Source: Dehalococcoidia bacterium UBA1123 (GTDB taxonomy: Bacteria > Chloroflexota > Dehalococcoidia > Lucifugimonadales > UBA1123). From it: a stretch of DNA of 40,362 bases. Shown in pieces: positions 25,154 to 34,113 of this stretch. The notes under the pieces were generated by a model that had not been told where the DNA came from, ran no database searches, and worked only from the letters and a program-made list of their open reading frames with translations. The stretch spans positions 2,164 through 42,525 of the forward strand of contig DCAW01000125.1 of the NCBI GenBank assembly GCA_002313895.1, given 5' to 3'. Position 1 is the stretch's first letter. Each line of letters starts with the position of its first letter. Made by a program: the position numbers and the translations under genes.

Positions 25154-26032
25154 ATGATTCCTAGCGCCGACCCAATCGTCGTTGCGCCTACTCCGACGCC
25201 CTTCGACTCTGAAGATCGAGTAGATTACGACGTCTTGGGCCGGAATGTCGAGCGGTGGCTTAAGACGCCGTTGTCTGGATTCGTTCTCGGGACGGCCAAC
25301 GGCGAAGAGTTGGCGCTCAGCGATGCCGAAAAGCTTGGCATCGTCGAGACGGTCTCTCAGGCTCACGGCGGCGAGCGATTCGTGATCGCTGGAATCGACA
25401 ATCCGTCTTCAACTGAGACGCTGAGGCTCGCGGAAGCGTATGCCAAAGCGGGCGCCGACATGGTCAGAGTTCGAATCCCCAGGCCTATGTCTCCGATTGA
25501 GATTAAGGCGTATTTCCAAAAGGTGACTCAAGGTTCGCCGGTCCCTGTTGTGGTGATTCATCAGACGTTCACAGGTGTTCCGGCGGCCCCTCCAGATTTG
25601 ATCGGAGAGTTGGTCTCGCTGGACAACGTGTTCGGATATATCACAGACCACGATATCCGTTTCGAAGGCCGAGTTCGCATCTACGCGCCCGAAGACAAAA
25701 AATTCTGGATATGCAACGGTGGCCTGCTGTTGGCGGGCGCGGCGATGGGAGCGAACGGGACGTGCATGTGGCTCGGCAATATTGCGCCTGCGATTTGCCG
25801 AGATATTGTCGCGTTGGGTTACGACGGTCGGGTCGCGGAGGCTCGACCTTTGCAGAGAATGGCGTCCCGAATGGATGGCTTAATCGGGCAGCATGGCGTG
25901 GCAGGAGTGAAGGCGGCGTTGGGTCTGTTGGGTTTCGAAGGAATTGCGCCCCGCCATCCCCGTTCGGAGCTTGGGCGCGGGGATGTGGACCAGATCAGGT
26001 CTGTGCTCGCCCAGGCGGGTCTACTCGGTTAG
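25154..26032 (+). CDS. DapA-fold family protein lacking the Schiff-base lysine
   Basis: A 292-residue TIM-barrel protein of the dihydrodipicolinate synthase/N-acetylneuraminate lyase family: PTPTPFDSEDRVDYDVL at the start, VLGTANGEELALSDAEKL in place of GTTGE..LS..E, and VIAGIDNPSSTETLRLAEAY. Two catalytic residues are changed. The YNxP tyrosine region reads VVVIHQTFTG, and the GIK region that carries the Schiff-base lysine reads FGYITDHD. An aldol-type reaction through Lys is therefore unlikely, and another role should be considered. It begins 12 bases after the amidohydrolase and ends 10 bases from the convergent accDA gene. Confidence 0.8.
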   Translation: MIPSADPIVVAPTPTPFDSEDRVDYDVLGRNVERWLKTPLSGFVLGTANGEELALSDAEKLGIVETVSQAHGGERFVIAGIDNPSSTETLRLAEAYAKAGADMVRVRIPRPMSPIEIKAYFQKVTQGSPVPVVVIHQTFTGVPAAPPDLIGELVSLDNVFGYITDHDIRFEGRVRIYAPEDKKFWICNGGLLLAGAAMGANGTCMWLGNIAPAICRDIVALGYDGRVAEARPLQRMASRMDGLIGQHGVAGVKAALGLLGFEGIAPRHPRSELGRGDVDQIRSVLAQAGLLG

Positions 26033-26042
26033 AGCGAGGCGT

Positions 26043-27863
26043 CTAGTCCGGTTTCTCGGGTTTCGGAGGAGAGTCGGTGGGAGCGCTCCGGCGAGTTATC
26101 CACCGTGCCCCTGAGGAGACCAGGTTCTGGAGGGCGTTCACCTCCCTGGTGAGGGCGGCGCTGAAGTAGGAACTGTATTCACCAATGTTCCGGTATTTCT
26201 TGTAGCGATCTTTCAACATCTTCTTCGTGGCCGTCGACTGGAGGTTCACGAGTTCGCTGACGATCATCCGGCGCAATTGGCGGGCGGCCTCTTCCGGGTC
26301 GAGGTGAGCGCCTCCAGGAGGCTCTGGCACGACGGTGTCGATTATACCCAAGTCTCGACAGTCGTACGCGGTCAGCTTCATGGATTCCGCGGCTTCGTCG
26401 GCGCGGTCTACGTCCTGGAAAATTATCTCTGCGGCCTCTTCTGGCGAAACCGCCGAGTAGGTCGCGTTTTCGAGCATGAGAGTGCGGTCCGCGACTCCGA
26501 GCGCCAGCGCTCCGCCGCTTCCGGCTTCGCCAATTATCACCGAGACCGATGGCACGTCCACACGAGCCATAAGGGCCATCGTGCTGGCTATGGCGTTGCC
26601 GAGACCGCGCTGTTCCGCTTCCTGGCTCAGGTCTGGGCCTGGAGTGTCGATAAACGTGACGATGGGCATATTGAACTTCGCGGCCAACCGCAATCCTCGC
26701 TGGGCTTTGCGGAAACCTTCAGGTCGAGTCCTGCCGTTCTGGGTGATTCTTGTGCTGATCTCGTCATGCCCCCGCTCCTGACCGATTGCCATCACCGTCA
26801 GGCCTGCCAATTGAGCGATGCCGCATATGATCGACGAGTCGTCAGCGTAACTGCGGTCTCCGTGCAGTTCGACGAAGTTGGAGAACATCATTTTCATGAA
26901 GTTTCCAGAGGTAGGGCGGGCGTCATTCCTGGATAGCTGAACAGACTCCCAGGCGGGCGTCCGGGAGAGATCGGTGGGTTTTCCGGGGCGTCTGTCGTCA
27001 GCGCGTTCAAGGCGGTAGCGAGGCCCGAGGAGGTCCAGCAGCACACCCAGCACGGTGCGGAGTTCTCGCCTGTCCACGACGACGTCCAGCAGGCCGTGGT
27101 CGAGCCTGGATTCGGCGGTGTGGGACTCGGTCGAGAGAGGTTCGTTGCTGACCCGTTTGAGAACTCCAAAGGGCGAGAATCCGACAATCGCCCCAGGTTC
27201 TGCCATGATTATGTCTGCCAGATTGGCGAAGCTACCGAAGGCTTGGCCAGTGGCTGGGTTCGCCAGGACAGTGACGTAAGGCAGGCCCGCCTCGTTCATC
27301 TTGTTCGCGGCGATGGTAGTTTTGGCCATCTGCATGAGCGACAGCACGCCCTCCTGTATTCGGGCGCCGCCGCTGGTGACAATCGCGACGGCAGGAAGGC
27401 TGCGTTTGACGGCCCGTTCGAGGGCGAGCGCCACCTTTTCTCCGACCACACAGCCCATCGTTCCGCCCATGAACCCGAAGTCCAAGACGATGAGCATTAC
27501 AGGGCTGCCGCTGATGGTGCAGGTTCCGGTCACCACCGCTTCTGTGAGTCCAGTGCGGCGTTGGTCTCGGAACAAACGTCGGGTGTATGATTCGCGAGAT
27601 GAGAATGAGAGTGGATCCAGAGAGACGATGGAGCGGTTTATTTCCTCGAAGCTCTCAGGGTCGGCCAGCGACGTAATCCGTTCTCTAGCCGACATGCTGT
27701 AATGAAACCGACAGCGGGGGCAGACTCGGTAGTGGGAGTATACCTCCGAGGTTGTCAGGTCTGCTTCACATACCAGACAGCTATCGCGGTCGGGCGTGTC
27801 GTCCGGCTCTTCGCGGCTCCGCCGGGTGACGGAGCCAACCAATCCTGCCAGGTTTCGAACCAA
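26043..27863 (-). CDS. accDA: Fused acetyl-CoA carboxylase carboxyltransferase beta-alpha (AccD-AccA)
   Basis: A 606-residue fusion of both carboxyltransferase subunits, which move CO2 from carboxybiotin to acetyl-CoA to give malonyl-CoA. Residues 1-285 are AccD: a four-Cys zinc ribbon (C29, C32, C48, C51) then ARERITSLADPESFEE, VTSGGARIQEGVLSLMQMAK and VLANPATGQAFGSFA. Residues about 310-575 are AccA: FVELHGDRSYADD, IGQERGHDEISTR, PIVTFIDTPGPDLSQEAEQRG and GEAGSGGALALGVADR. No frameshift or stop separates them. The start is TTG (27863) with GGGAAGG upstream. accB and accC are not nearby. It lies 36 bases after ftsK on the minus strand. Confidence 0.93.
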   Translation of the reverse strand: MVRNLAGLVGSVTRRSREEPDDTPDRDSCLVCEADLTTSEVYSHYRVCPRCRFHYSMSARERITSLADPESFEEINRSIVSLDPLSFSSRESYTRRLFRDQRRTGLTEAVVTGTCTISGSPVMLIVLDFGFMGGTMGCVVGEKVALALERAVKRSLPAVAIVTSGGARIQEGVLSLMQMAKTTIAANKMNEAGLPYVTVLANPATGQAFGSFANLADIIMAEPGAIVGFSPFGVLKRVSNEPLSTESHTAESRLDHGLLDVVVDRRELRTVLGVLLDLLGPRYRLERADDRRPGKPTDLSRTPAWESVQLSRNDARPTSGNFMKMMFSNFVELHGDRSYADDSSIICGIAQLAGLTVMAIGQERGHDEISTRITQNGRTRPEGFRKAQRGLRLAAKFNMPIVTFIDTPGPDLSQEAEQRGLGNAIASTMALMARVDVPSVSVIIGEAGSGGALALGVADRTLMLENATYSAVSPEEAAEIIFQDVDRADEAAESMKLTAYDCRDLGIIDTVVPEPPGGAHLDPEEAARQLRRMIVSELVNLQSTATKKMLKDRYKKYRNIGEYSSYFSAALTREVNALQNLVSSGARWITRRSAPTDSPPKPEKPD

Positions 27864-27899
27864 CGTTTGCCTTCCCCAGCGCGTTGACTGTTTTGTTCA

Positions 27900-30452
27900 T
27901 TATGCCTGACTAATTATAACATCTCTTGATTTTGAGCCATCGCCGGGACCGACTATGCCCTCCTCTTCTAGTTGATCCATCAAACGGGCGGCTCTCGGAT
28001 AGCCCACTCGCAGGCGTCGCTGGAGGAGCGATGTTGAGAGTTTGCGGTGGCTGTAAGCCAACTCGATGGCCTTGTCCAGCATTTCGTCGCGGTCAGGGTC
28101 GGCGACATCCATATCGTGGTCTTCGTCCTCTTCGCTCTGGGCCAAAAGGTCTATGCGGGGGAGGGCCGGCCAGGGCGTAGTCTTCCAAAACCCGACCAGC
28201 GATTCGATCTCCTCGTCCGAGATGAACACGTTTTGAACTCTGGATGGTTTGCCAGCATCCAAGGGCAGATAAAGCATGTCGCCCTTGCCCAACAGCTTGT
28301 CAGCGCCGGCCACATCCAGGATGGTCCTGGAGTCGACCTGAGACGTCATTCCGAAGCTGATGCGGCTGGGGAAATTGGCCTTTATCAGCCCGGTAATCAC
28401 GTCCACCGATGGCCTCTGGGTGGCAACAATCAGATGAATTCCTGTTGCTCGGCCTAGTTGGGCCAGACGGCATAGCGAAGATTCCACGTCGAATGAGGCG
28501 GTCATCATCAGGTCGGCCAATTCGTCGATTGCCACGACCAAATAGGGCATTCGGTCGGGCATGCGCGAGTTGTAGCTGTCTATGTTCCGGACACCGATTT
28601 CCTCCATACGGCGGTATCGGTCGAGCATTTCACGGATGAGACCCTTGAGGTAACCGACCACCTGGTCGGACTCGACAATGACAGGGGCCATGAGGTGGGG
28701 GATTCCGTTGTACGGCGTCAGTTCGACGCGTTTGGGGTCCACCAGGAGGAGGCGCAGGTCCGAGGGCGATTTCTCCTTGATAAGGCATGAGACAATGGCG
28801 TTTATGCACACGCTCTTGCCGCTGCCGGTGGCTCCTGCTATGAGGAGATGGGGCATTTTGGCGAGATCGAATGTGACGGTTTCGCCTCCGCTGCCTTTGC
28901 CTAGCGCGATGGGCAGGTGGGCTTTCGTGCTCATCTTTTTGAACACAGAGCTTGCCATTATTCCCCGAAGCGTGACCAGGGAGGGTGTTGGGTTTGGAAC
29001 TTCGAGACCGACCAATGACTTGCCCATTGCGGGCGTTTCGATGCGGATGCTCTGAGTTTTGAGAGCCAGGGCGAGGTCTTTTTCCCGCGCCAGAATCGCA
29101 TCCACCTTCACGCGGGTCTTCGACTCGACTTGTTTTACGATCTGTTTTCCGCTTTCGTCCAGAATTGGTCTTCCGGCGTCGTCAAGTTGCCTGGTCTGCT
29201 TGTACTTGCGAATCCAGCCGGGGACCAGGCCGTACATGGTGACGGTGGGGCCAGGCTTCACGCCTCCGATTTCGACTTCGATGCCGTACTCAGCCAGCGT
29301 CTCGCGGATCGTGTCGGCGGTTTCCTGGATGTCCTCTTCAGAGATGGCCCTTTCCGGCTCGTTGTTGAGCAGTTCCATAGGCGGGGTTTGCCAGATGTAG
29401 TTGGCTGACAGGCCGCCGTTGGTTTCAGGCGCCGTAAGAGTGGCGATCCCTGTTGAAGGACTAGGCTGGGTGTCCGCCTCGCTGATAGGCTCAGTGGCGT
29501 CATCAGAAGACCAGTAGCGGTTGAATTTTGCGGGTTCGGGTTGCTCAGGTTCAGTGGCGAATATCGGAACGGGTTGTGATTGAGCGGCGATCTGTTTCGG
29601 CTCATCGGGGTATGCGGCGGGTTCCGGTAATTCATCTACGTGTTCAACAGACAAGGTGGAGGATTGTGATTCTTCCAAATTTGTAGATGGCTCGTTCTTG
29701 CTGAGAAATTCTGAGAACTCGGGCACTTTGAATCTGCCGGACTTCGGAGTATCGTCGGCATCGGGGTCGAAGTGAGAATCAGGCTTGACGTAGCTAGTCC
29801 GCTCGTAGGGCGTCATGACCTCGGGGGGAATGAACGTTTCGGACTCGCTGTCTTTTCGGTTCTGGATTTTTTGAACCAGGCTTCTGATTACCACGACTGC
29901 GATGATGTACAGATAAACGAATCCCTGGCCTATTATGAGCGCAATATCTGCCGCCAGAGCAGGAGATGCCACGGCCACAGTGAGGATGAAAATGCCGAAT
30001 AATCGAAGAGTTCCGATCCATGACTGTGAGCCTATTATGGCTTCGCCGACCTGGCCTCCCAGGGTGATCTGGCCGTTAAGTGCGAACCATCCGACTGCCC
30101 CGTCGTAGGGGTCAAAAAAGGAAAACGCGCCTATCGCCAGTGCAACCAAGCCGAGAGAACTGAGCCAGAGGTTGGGCTTGGCAATGATCCATTCGCGTTT
30201 CACGAATGCTACGCCAATCAGGGCGACAAACCACACCACGATTGGAACGATGCCGAGACCGACCGTCGTGAGGACACGGTCGCGCCCGCTGACGACGGAG
30301 TCAGTTATCGGAGTCCAAGACAGGTAAACGGTGGTTGCAATTATGGCCGTGAACACGACGACCATCGCCGTGATGGTTGTCCAAGACGTCCAGAATTGTT
30401 TCGCTGCTGCTGACGACCGTTGAATCTTGCCCCTGCTGCCTGCTTTGGCCAT
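27900..30452 (-). CDS. ftsK: FtsK/SpoIIIE DNA translocase
   Basis: An 850-residue FtsK. The N-terminal 220 residues hold about four to five membrane helices (TAMVVVFTAIIATTVYLSW, IVPIVVWFVALIGVAF, SLGLVALAIGAFSFF, LFGIFILTVAVASP, GQGFVYLYIIAVVVI). A 160-residue Pro/Glu/Ser-rich linker follows. The motor has the alpha part (VEIGGVKPGPTVTMYGLVP), Walker A GATGSGKSVCIN near residue 540, Walker B VAIDELADLMM and ATQRPSVDVITGLIKANFPSRI. The C-terminal winged-helix gamma domain (SLLQRRLRVGYPRAARLMDQLEEEGIVG) should read KOPS sites. It moves DNA at the division septum and works with XerC/D, which are not in the window. Starts at the ATG at 30450-30452. Confidence 0.95.
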   Translation of the reverse strand: MAKAGSRGKIQRSSAAAKQFWTSWTTITAMVVVFTAIIATTVYLSWTPITDSVVSGRDRVLTTVGLGIVPIVVWFVALIGVAFVKREWIIAKPNLWLSSLGLVALAIGAFSFFDPYDGAVGWFALNGQITLGGQVGEAIIGSQSWIGTLRLFGIFILTVAVASPALAADIALIIGQGFVYLYIIAVVVIRSLVQKIQNRKDSESETFIPPEVMTPYERTSYVKPDSHFDPDADDTPKSGRFKVPEFSEFLSKNEPSTNLEESQSSTLSVEHVDELPEPAAYPDEPKQIAAQSQPVPIFATEPEQPEPAKFNRYWSSDDATEPISEADTQPSPSTGIATLTAPETNGGLSANYIWQTPPMELLNNEPERAISEEDIQETADTIRETLAEYGIEVEIGGVKPGPTVTMYGLVPGWIRKYKQTRQLDDAGRPILDESGKQIVKQVESKTRVKVDAILAREKDLALALKTQSIRIETPAMGKSLVGLEVPNPTPSLVTLRGIMASSVFKKMSTKAHLPIALGKGSGGETVTFDLAKMPHLLIAGATGSGKSVCINAIVSCLIKEKSPSDLRLLLVDPKRVELTPYNGIPHLMAPVIVESDQVVGYLKGLIREMLDRYRRMEEIGVRNIDSYNSRMPDRMPYLVVAIDELADLMMTASFDVESSLCRLAQLGRATGIHLIVATQRPSVDVITGLIKANFPSRISFGMTSQVDSRTILDVAGADKLLGKGDMLYLPLDAGKPSRVQNVFISDEEIESLVGFWKTTPWPALPRIDLLAQSEEDEDHDMDVADPDRDEMLDKAIELAYSHRKLSTSLLQRRLRVGYPRAARLMDQLEEEGIVGPGDGSKSRDVIISQA

Positions 30453-30634
30453 AATGCTCTGCCCCCGATATGCTTACAGTGTAGCGACGTCGTGAGGAAC
30501 GACGACCGTAGGCTCGGCATCAGCAGGTGGTTATGTGGCCGATAGAACGTTTCGAAAACGGTTATTGGCACATCTGAGAATGGCAGGACGACAAGGACAC
30601 GAAAAGGCCCGTCCCACTTTGGCCGGCGGAGTCG
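30453..30634. other. Intergenic gap between rnj and ftsK
   Basis: No gene is seen in these 182 bases. A 6-bp stem CGTCGT/ACGACG with a 5-base loop lies around 30489-30505. No convincing terminator for rnj is found; weak complementarity near 30602-30620 lacks a proper T tract. A promoter for ftsK is expected here but none could be assigned with confidence. Confidence 0.5.
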
Positions 30635-32293
30635 TTATATCTGCTCTATAATAGCCAGCACCGTTGGGCGCCGGTGGGTTTCCTTGTAAAGAAAGTCAGA
30701 TACCGACTTGCTGAGCTTCGCCTTCAACGCTTCTAAATCTACAACACTCAGTCCTAATTCTTCTAGGTTACTGGCGACATGTTTAGAAGTTTTTTGAAAC
30801 AAGTCTTGAGATTCGTCCAATTCTACGAACCCAGAGGACACGAGGCCAGGCGACGCGAGAATCTCATCGGTTTCTGCGTCAACAGTCAATACGACAGTCA
30901 CGACGCCGTTGCGGGACAGCCTCATCCTCTCGCCCAGGATTGCGCTGTCCATGCTGCGGTAGCTCTGCCCGTCGATAACGACGTGGCCGGCGCGGACCTT
31001 TTCGACCACGCTGCCTTCAGAGGCGGTCAATTCCAGCACGTCCCCGTCTTCCAGGACGAATATATTGGAATTCGCAATCCCCATTTGCTCGGCGAGGGCT
31101 GCGTGACTGACCAGATGCCTGTACTCGCCGTGAACGGGGACAAAGTATTGAGGCCTGACAAGCGCCAACATCATCTTGAGTTCTTCCTGGCTGGCGTGTC
31201 CGTGTACGTGGACTGTCGCGATGCGACTGTACAAGACGTTCGCGCCTTGGCGGAAGAGGTTGTCGATGGTCTTTGCCACTACGGTTTCGTTTCCGGGAAT
31301 GGGCGAGGAGGACAATATCACCGTGTCTCCGGCGACGATCTCAATGTCTTTGTGTTCCCCATTGGAAATTCTCACCAGCGCAGACGTTGGCTCGCCCTGG
31401 CTGCCGGTGGCGACGATAACGACTTGCTCCAGCGGTAGACGCCGGGCTTGTGACATGGAGATGACGGTTCCACCAGGCGCTTCGAGATAGCCCATTTTGA
31501 GGGCCATGTTCACGTTGTTAATCATGCTGCGCCCGACCACCGTGACCTTGCGATCGTACTTGACAGCGGCGTTGAGAACTTGCTGGACGCGGGAGATCAG
31601 TGACGCGAATGTGGCAATCAGGACTCGGCCCGGTGCGTCTCGTATTGCGCGATCCAGGGCTTCGCCAACGATCTTCTCGGACTCAGTGTAGCCTTCGACC
31701 TCTGCGTAGGTGGAATCAGAGAAAAGGAGCAGAACGCCGTCGGCGGCGATCTTGGCAAGGCTGGCGAAATCAGTGGCCTGTCCGTCGGCGGGGGTATGGT
31801 CGATCTTGAAGTCGCCTGTGTGGATCACAACACCGACCGGCGTTGTGATGGCGATTCCCATTGCGTCGGGAATGGAGTGGCAAACCCTGAAAAACTCGAC
31901 GTTGAACACCCCGACATTGAATGGCGCGTAGGGTTCGATAACGTTCAGGCGCGACTCGCTGAGCAGGCCGTGCTCTCGAAGTTTGACCGATATAAGGCCG
32001 TGGGTCAGCCGAGAGGCATAGACGGGGACGTTTAGTTCCTTCAGCACATGGGGCAGAGCGCCGATGTGGTCCTCGTGACCGTGGGTGATGAGGATGGCGC
32101 GAACGCGATCAGAGTTCTCTCTGAGATAGGTTATGTCGGGAATGGCGAAGTCGATTCCGGGCATGTCATCTTCAGGGAAGAGGACTCCGGCGTCAACGAC
32201 TACGATGTCGTCTTCGTACTCCAGCGCCATCATGTTTTTTCCGATTTCCCCCAGGCCTCCCAGAGGAATGACACGTAGTGGTGAGTCAGGCAT
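30635..32293 (-). CDS. rnj: Ribonuclease J
   Basis: A 552-residue metallo-beta-lactamase/beta-CASP ribonuclease with 5'-3' exonuclease and endonuclease activity in RNA maturation and decay. The start is VIPLGGLGEIGKNMMALEYE; the zinc motif HGHEDHIGALPHVL lies near residue 75; further ligands are in IHTGDFKIDHTP and LLFSDSTYAEVEGYT. The beta-CASP segment has VATGSQGEPTSALVRISNG, and VHGHASQEELKMMLALVRPQYFVPVHGEYRHL carries the late His residues (quoted in part). The C-terminal 110 residues form the dimerisation domain. Starts at ATG 32293, 8 bases after udg, with a poor SD, so coupled translation is likely. Confidence 0.95.
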   Translation of the reverse strand: MPDSPLRVIPLGGLGEIGKNMMALEYEDDIVVVDAGVLFPEDDMPGIDFAIPDITYLRENSDRVRAILITHGHEDHIGALPHVLKELNVPVYASRLTHGLISVKLREHGLLSESRLNVIEPYAPFNVGVFNVEFFRVCHSIPDAMGIAITTPVGVVIHTGDFKIDHTPADGQATDFASLAKIAADGVLLLFSDSTYAEVEGYTESEKIVGEALDRAIRDAPGRVLIATFASLISRVQQVLNAAVKYDRKVTVVGRSMINNVNMALKMGYLEAPGGTVISMSQARRLPLEQVVIVATGSQGEPTSALVRISNGEHKDIEIVAGDTVILSSSPIPGNETVVAKTIDNLFRQGANVLYSRIATVHVHGHASQEELKMMLALVRPQYFVPVHGEYRHLVSHAALAEQMGIANSNIFVLEDGDVLELTASEGSVVEKVRAGHVVIDGQSYRSMDSAILGERMRLSRNGVVTVVLTVDAETDEILASPGLVSSGFVELDESQDLFQKTSKHVASNLEELGLSVVDLEALKAKLSKSVSDFLYKETHRRPTVLAIIEQI

Positions 32294-32301
32294 ATATTTT
32301 T

Positions 32302-32916
32302 CTATTCAAACATCGAAAGCTGCTTCGGCAGCGCTTGCTCAGGTGCAGGTTCGGTTTGTGTCGCCTGGTTGACCTGTTCAATTAGCGCGGGCAGATTTCG
32401 GAAATCTTTCTCAATTGCGGGTTTCAATCCTGGGTTGTGCAAGCCTGCGGCAGGATGGTACATCGGGTAAATTTTGATGTTGCGCCAGTCCCGAGGCTTG
32501 CCTCTGGCCTTGCTGATCGCCTCGCCCGGAAAGAACTTGGAGAAGGAAAATCGGCCAAGGCATACGATAACTCTGGGTGAGATAATCTCGATTTGCTTAT
32601 CCAGATAGGGGGCGCAAGATGACAACTCTTCAAGGAGCGGGTCTCGGTTTTTAGGAGGGCGACACTTCACCATGTTGGTGACGTAAACGTCTTTCCGGTC
32701 CAGGCCGATCTTTGCCAGCATCTCGTCCAGCAGTTTGCCCGCCTGTCCTATGAAGGGGCGGCCGTCGCGGTCCTCATAGTAGCCGGGAGCTTCTCCGATG
32801 AACATGATGTCGGCGTCCTGAGAGCCTTCACCTGGCACAGCGTTGGTTCTTCCTTCAGACAGGCCGCACGCTGTGCAACCGGTTATCTGTTGGTAAAGTT
32901 CAATGTACTCAGACAA
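32302..32916 (-). CDS. udg: Type 4 (Fe-S) uracil-DNA glycosylase
   Basis: A 204-residue family 4 UDG, which removes uracil from DNA. The four cluster cysteines are CTAC (C14, C17) near the N-terminus and CRPPKNRDPLLEELSSC (CX15C) near residue 85. Motif A is FIGEAPGYYEDRDGRPFIGQAG and the catalytic-region motif B is YPMYHPAAGLHNP (quoted partly), both as in archaeal and thermophile enzymes. The frame is open upstream to a TTG at 33015, but the TTG at 32914-32916 has AGAGGAAAAGG in front and gives the usual family N-terminus; start confidence is moderate. The C-terminal tail LPKQLSMFE resembles a short interaction peptide. It precedes rnj by 8 bases. Confidence 0.92.
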   Translation of the reverse strand: MSEYIELYQQITGCTACGLSEGRTNAVPGEGSQDADIMFIGEAPGYYEDRDGRPFIGQAGKLLDEMLAKIGLDRKDVYVTNMVKCRPPKNRDPLLEELSSCAPYLDKQIEIISPRVIVCLGRFSFSKFFPGEAISKARGKPRDWRNIKIYPMYHPAAGLHNPGLKPAIEKDFRNLPALIEQVNQATQTEPAPEQALPKQLSMFE

Positions 32917-33119
32917 GGTTAACCTTTTCCTCTGCGGGATTGGAATGTTCGGTCCCTGCCTAAGACGCGCCACATGCAAAAGAAGCGCAGGGCCATCGCC
33001 GTTCGCGCCTCTCAATCAATCGTATAGGAAGAGGCGTCGGTATGTAAAGCGGATCGGTTGGGTCTGGTGGATTGAAGAGGCAGACTGGATGCGGGACGAG
33101 AAATCAGGAACGAGGTTTT

Positions 33120-33767
33120 CTAGCTGCCCAGGAGCCACTGGACTCCGTAGTAGCCTGTCACGGCTACGGTAGTGACTTTCATGATCTTGCCAACCGCCAC
33201 AATCGCGGCAAATTTTACCAGCGGCTAACGAGTGGCTCAGGCCCAGACTCCCGCGACACCTAAGGGGACTGGCAGGACCGCGAACGTGAACAGCGCGGCG
33301 GCTCGGAATCGCAGCGTCAGTTCCCGGACTTTGCCGTACATCCTGCCGCGTTGGGCGATGGTCTGGCTTCTGACGCCCAGGTAATATCCGATCATCTCGC
33401 CCGATGCCGTCGCCAGTTTGCCGATGATGCCGATTGCCACCGGGTTGAGCAACGCCCCCATGGCAAATGCGTATGCCGGAGCAGGCGTCGGGATGAGAAT
33501 AACTACGCTGTTGGCAAAATCTGCCAGAGCCACTCCGACATATTCCCAGTTGCCCATTTCAGCCAGCGGGGCGCGGTAACTGAAGAGCACGTAACCCGTG
33601 AGCATGGAGCCGCTGGTCACCGCCACTGCCTGGAAGATCGTTCTGGCGTCGAGGCCGAAAGGCAATCGTGATTCGACTGATTGGGATGCCTGTTGGACGC
33701 TGGAACGCTGGAGCTCGGGGGTGTCGAGCACGGGTGAAGAGGTTCTATTCAGTGTTCCTTGCAGCAT
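33120..33767 (-). pseudogene. VTT/DedA-type (SNARE-associated) membrane protein with two in-frame stops
   Basis: The frame encodes a VTT-domain membrane protein: helices at about residues 48-66 (VAVTSGSMLTGYVLFSY), 78-95, PAPAYAFAMGALLNPVAIGIIGKL (split over two helices) and GEMIGYYLGVRS, then FAVLPVPLGVAGVWA. A TGA at 33237-33239 (codon 177) stops it; four codons later comes a TAG (33225-33227). Beyond them the same frame continues with PLVKFAAIVAVGKIMKVTT to a final TAG at 33120-33122, which is the normal VTT ending (G..a...l..F......GK..r). Gly (GGA to TGA) and Tyr (TAT/TAC to TAG) are the likely original residues. Restored length is 215. The ORF up to the first stop (33237-33767, 176 residues) could still give a truncated product. 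Confidence 0.75.
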
Positions 33768-34113
33768 GGGGCGGATCCTCTGCGGTGTGTCTGTTTAAGT
33801 CATCTACAATTTTAGATGCATGAAATCATAAAACGCATCGTCGCAGTCGACTAATCTGGAGAGGCAGTCTGGATGGGCGTTCTTGGCACAGATGGCCCAT
33901 CGGCCGGTCATCCAAAAGTACGAGACTCCAACTTCATGAAATCATTTTGAAGCCAAAGAATCAACGCCTTTTCAAATTGTCCAATCTACGACCTTGAACG
34001 CCAAGGCAATTGTGCGCCTATTTTTCGGCAATCGACCTGTTCTGAGACGGTCGCATCCTGTATAATTCGGGACTGTCGAAAGCGCGCGCGAAATCCTGTT
34101 TGGAGATAGGTGA
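33768..34113. other. 346-base intergenic region upstream of speD
   Basis: No gene is seen. An 11-base direct repeat CATGAAATCAT occurs at 33819-33829 and 33935-33945; each copy contains the short inverted repeat ATGA-AA-TCAT and could be an operator. A perfect -10 TATAAT lies at 34061-34066, with no good -35, giving a start near 34073 for speD. No terminator is recognised. Confidence 0.5.
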
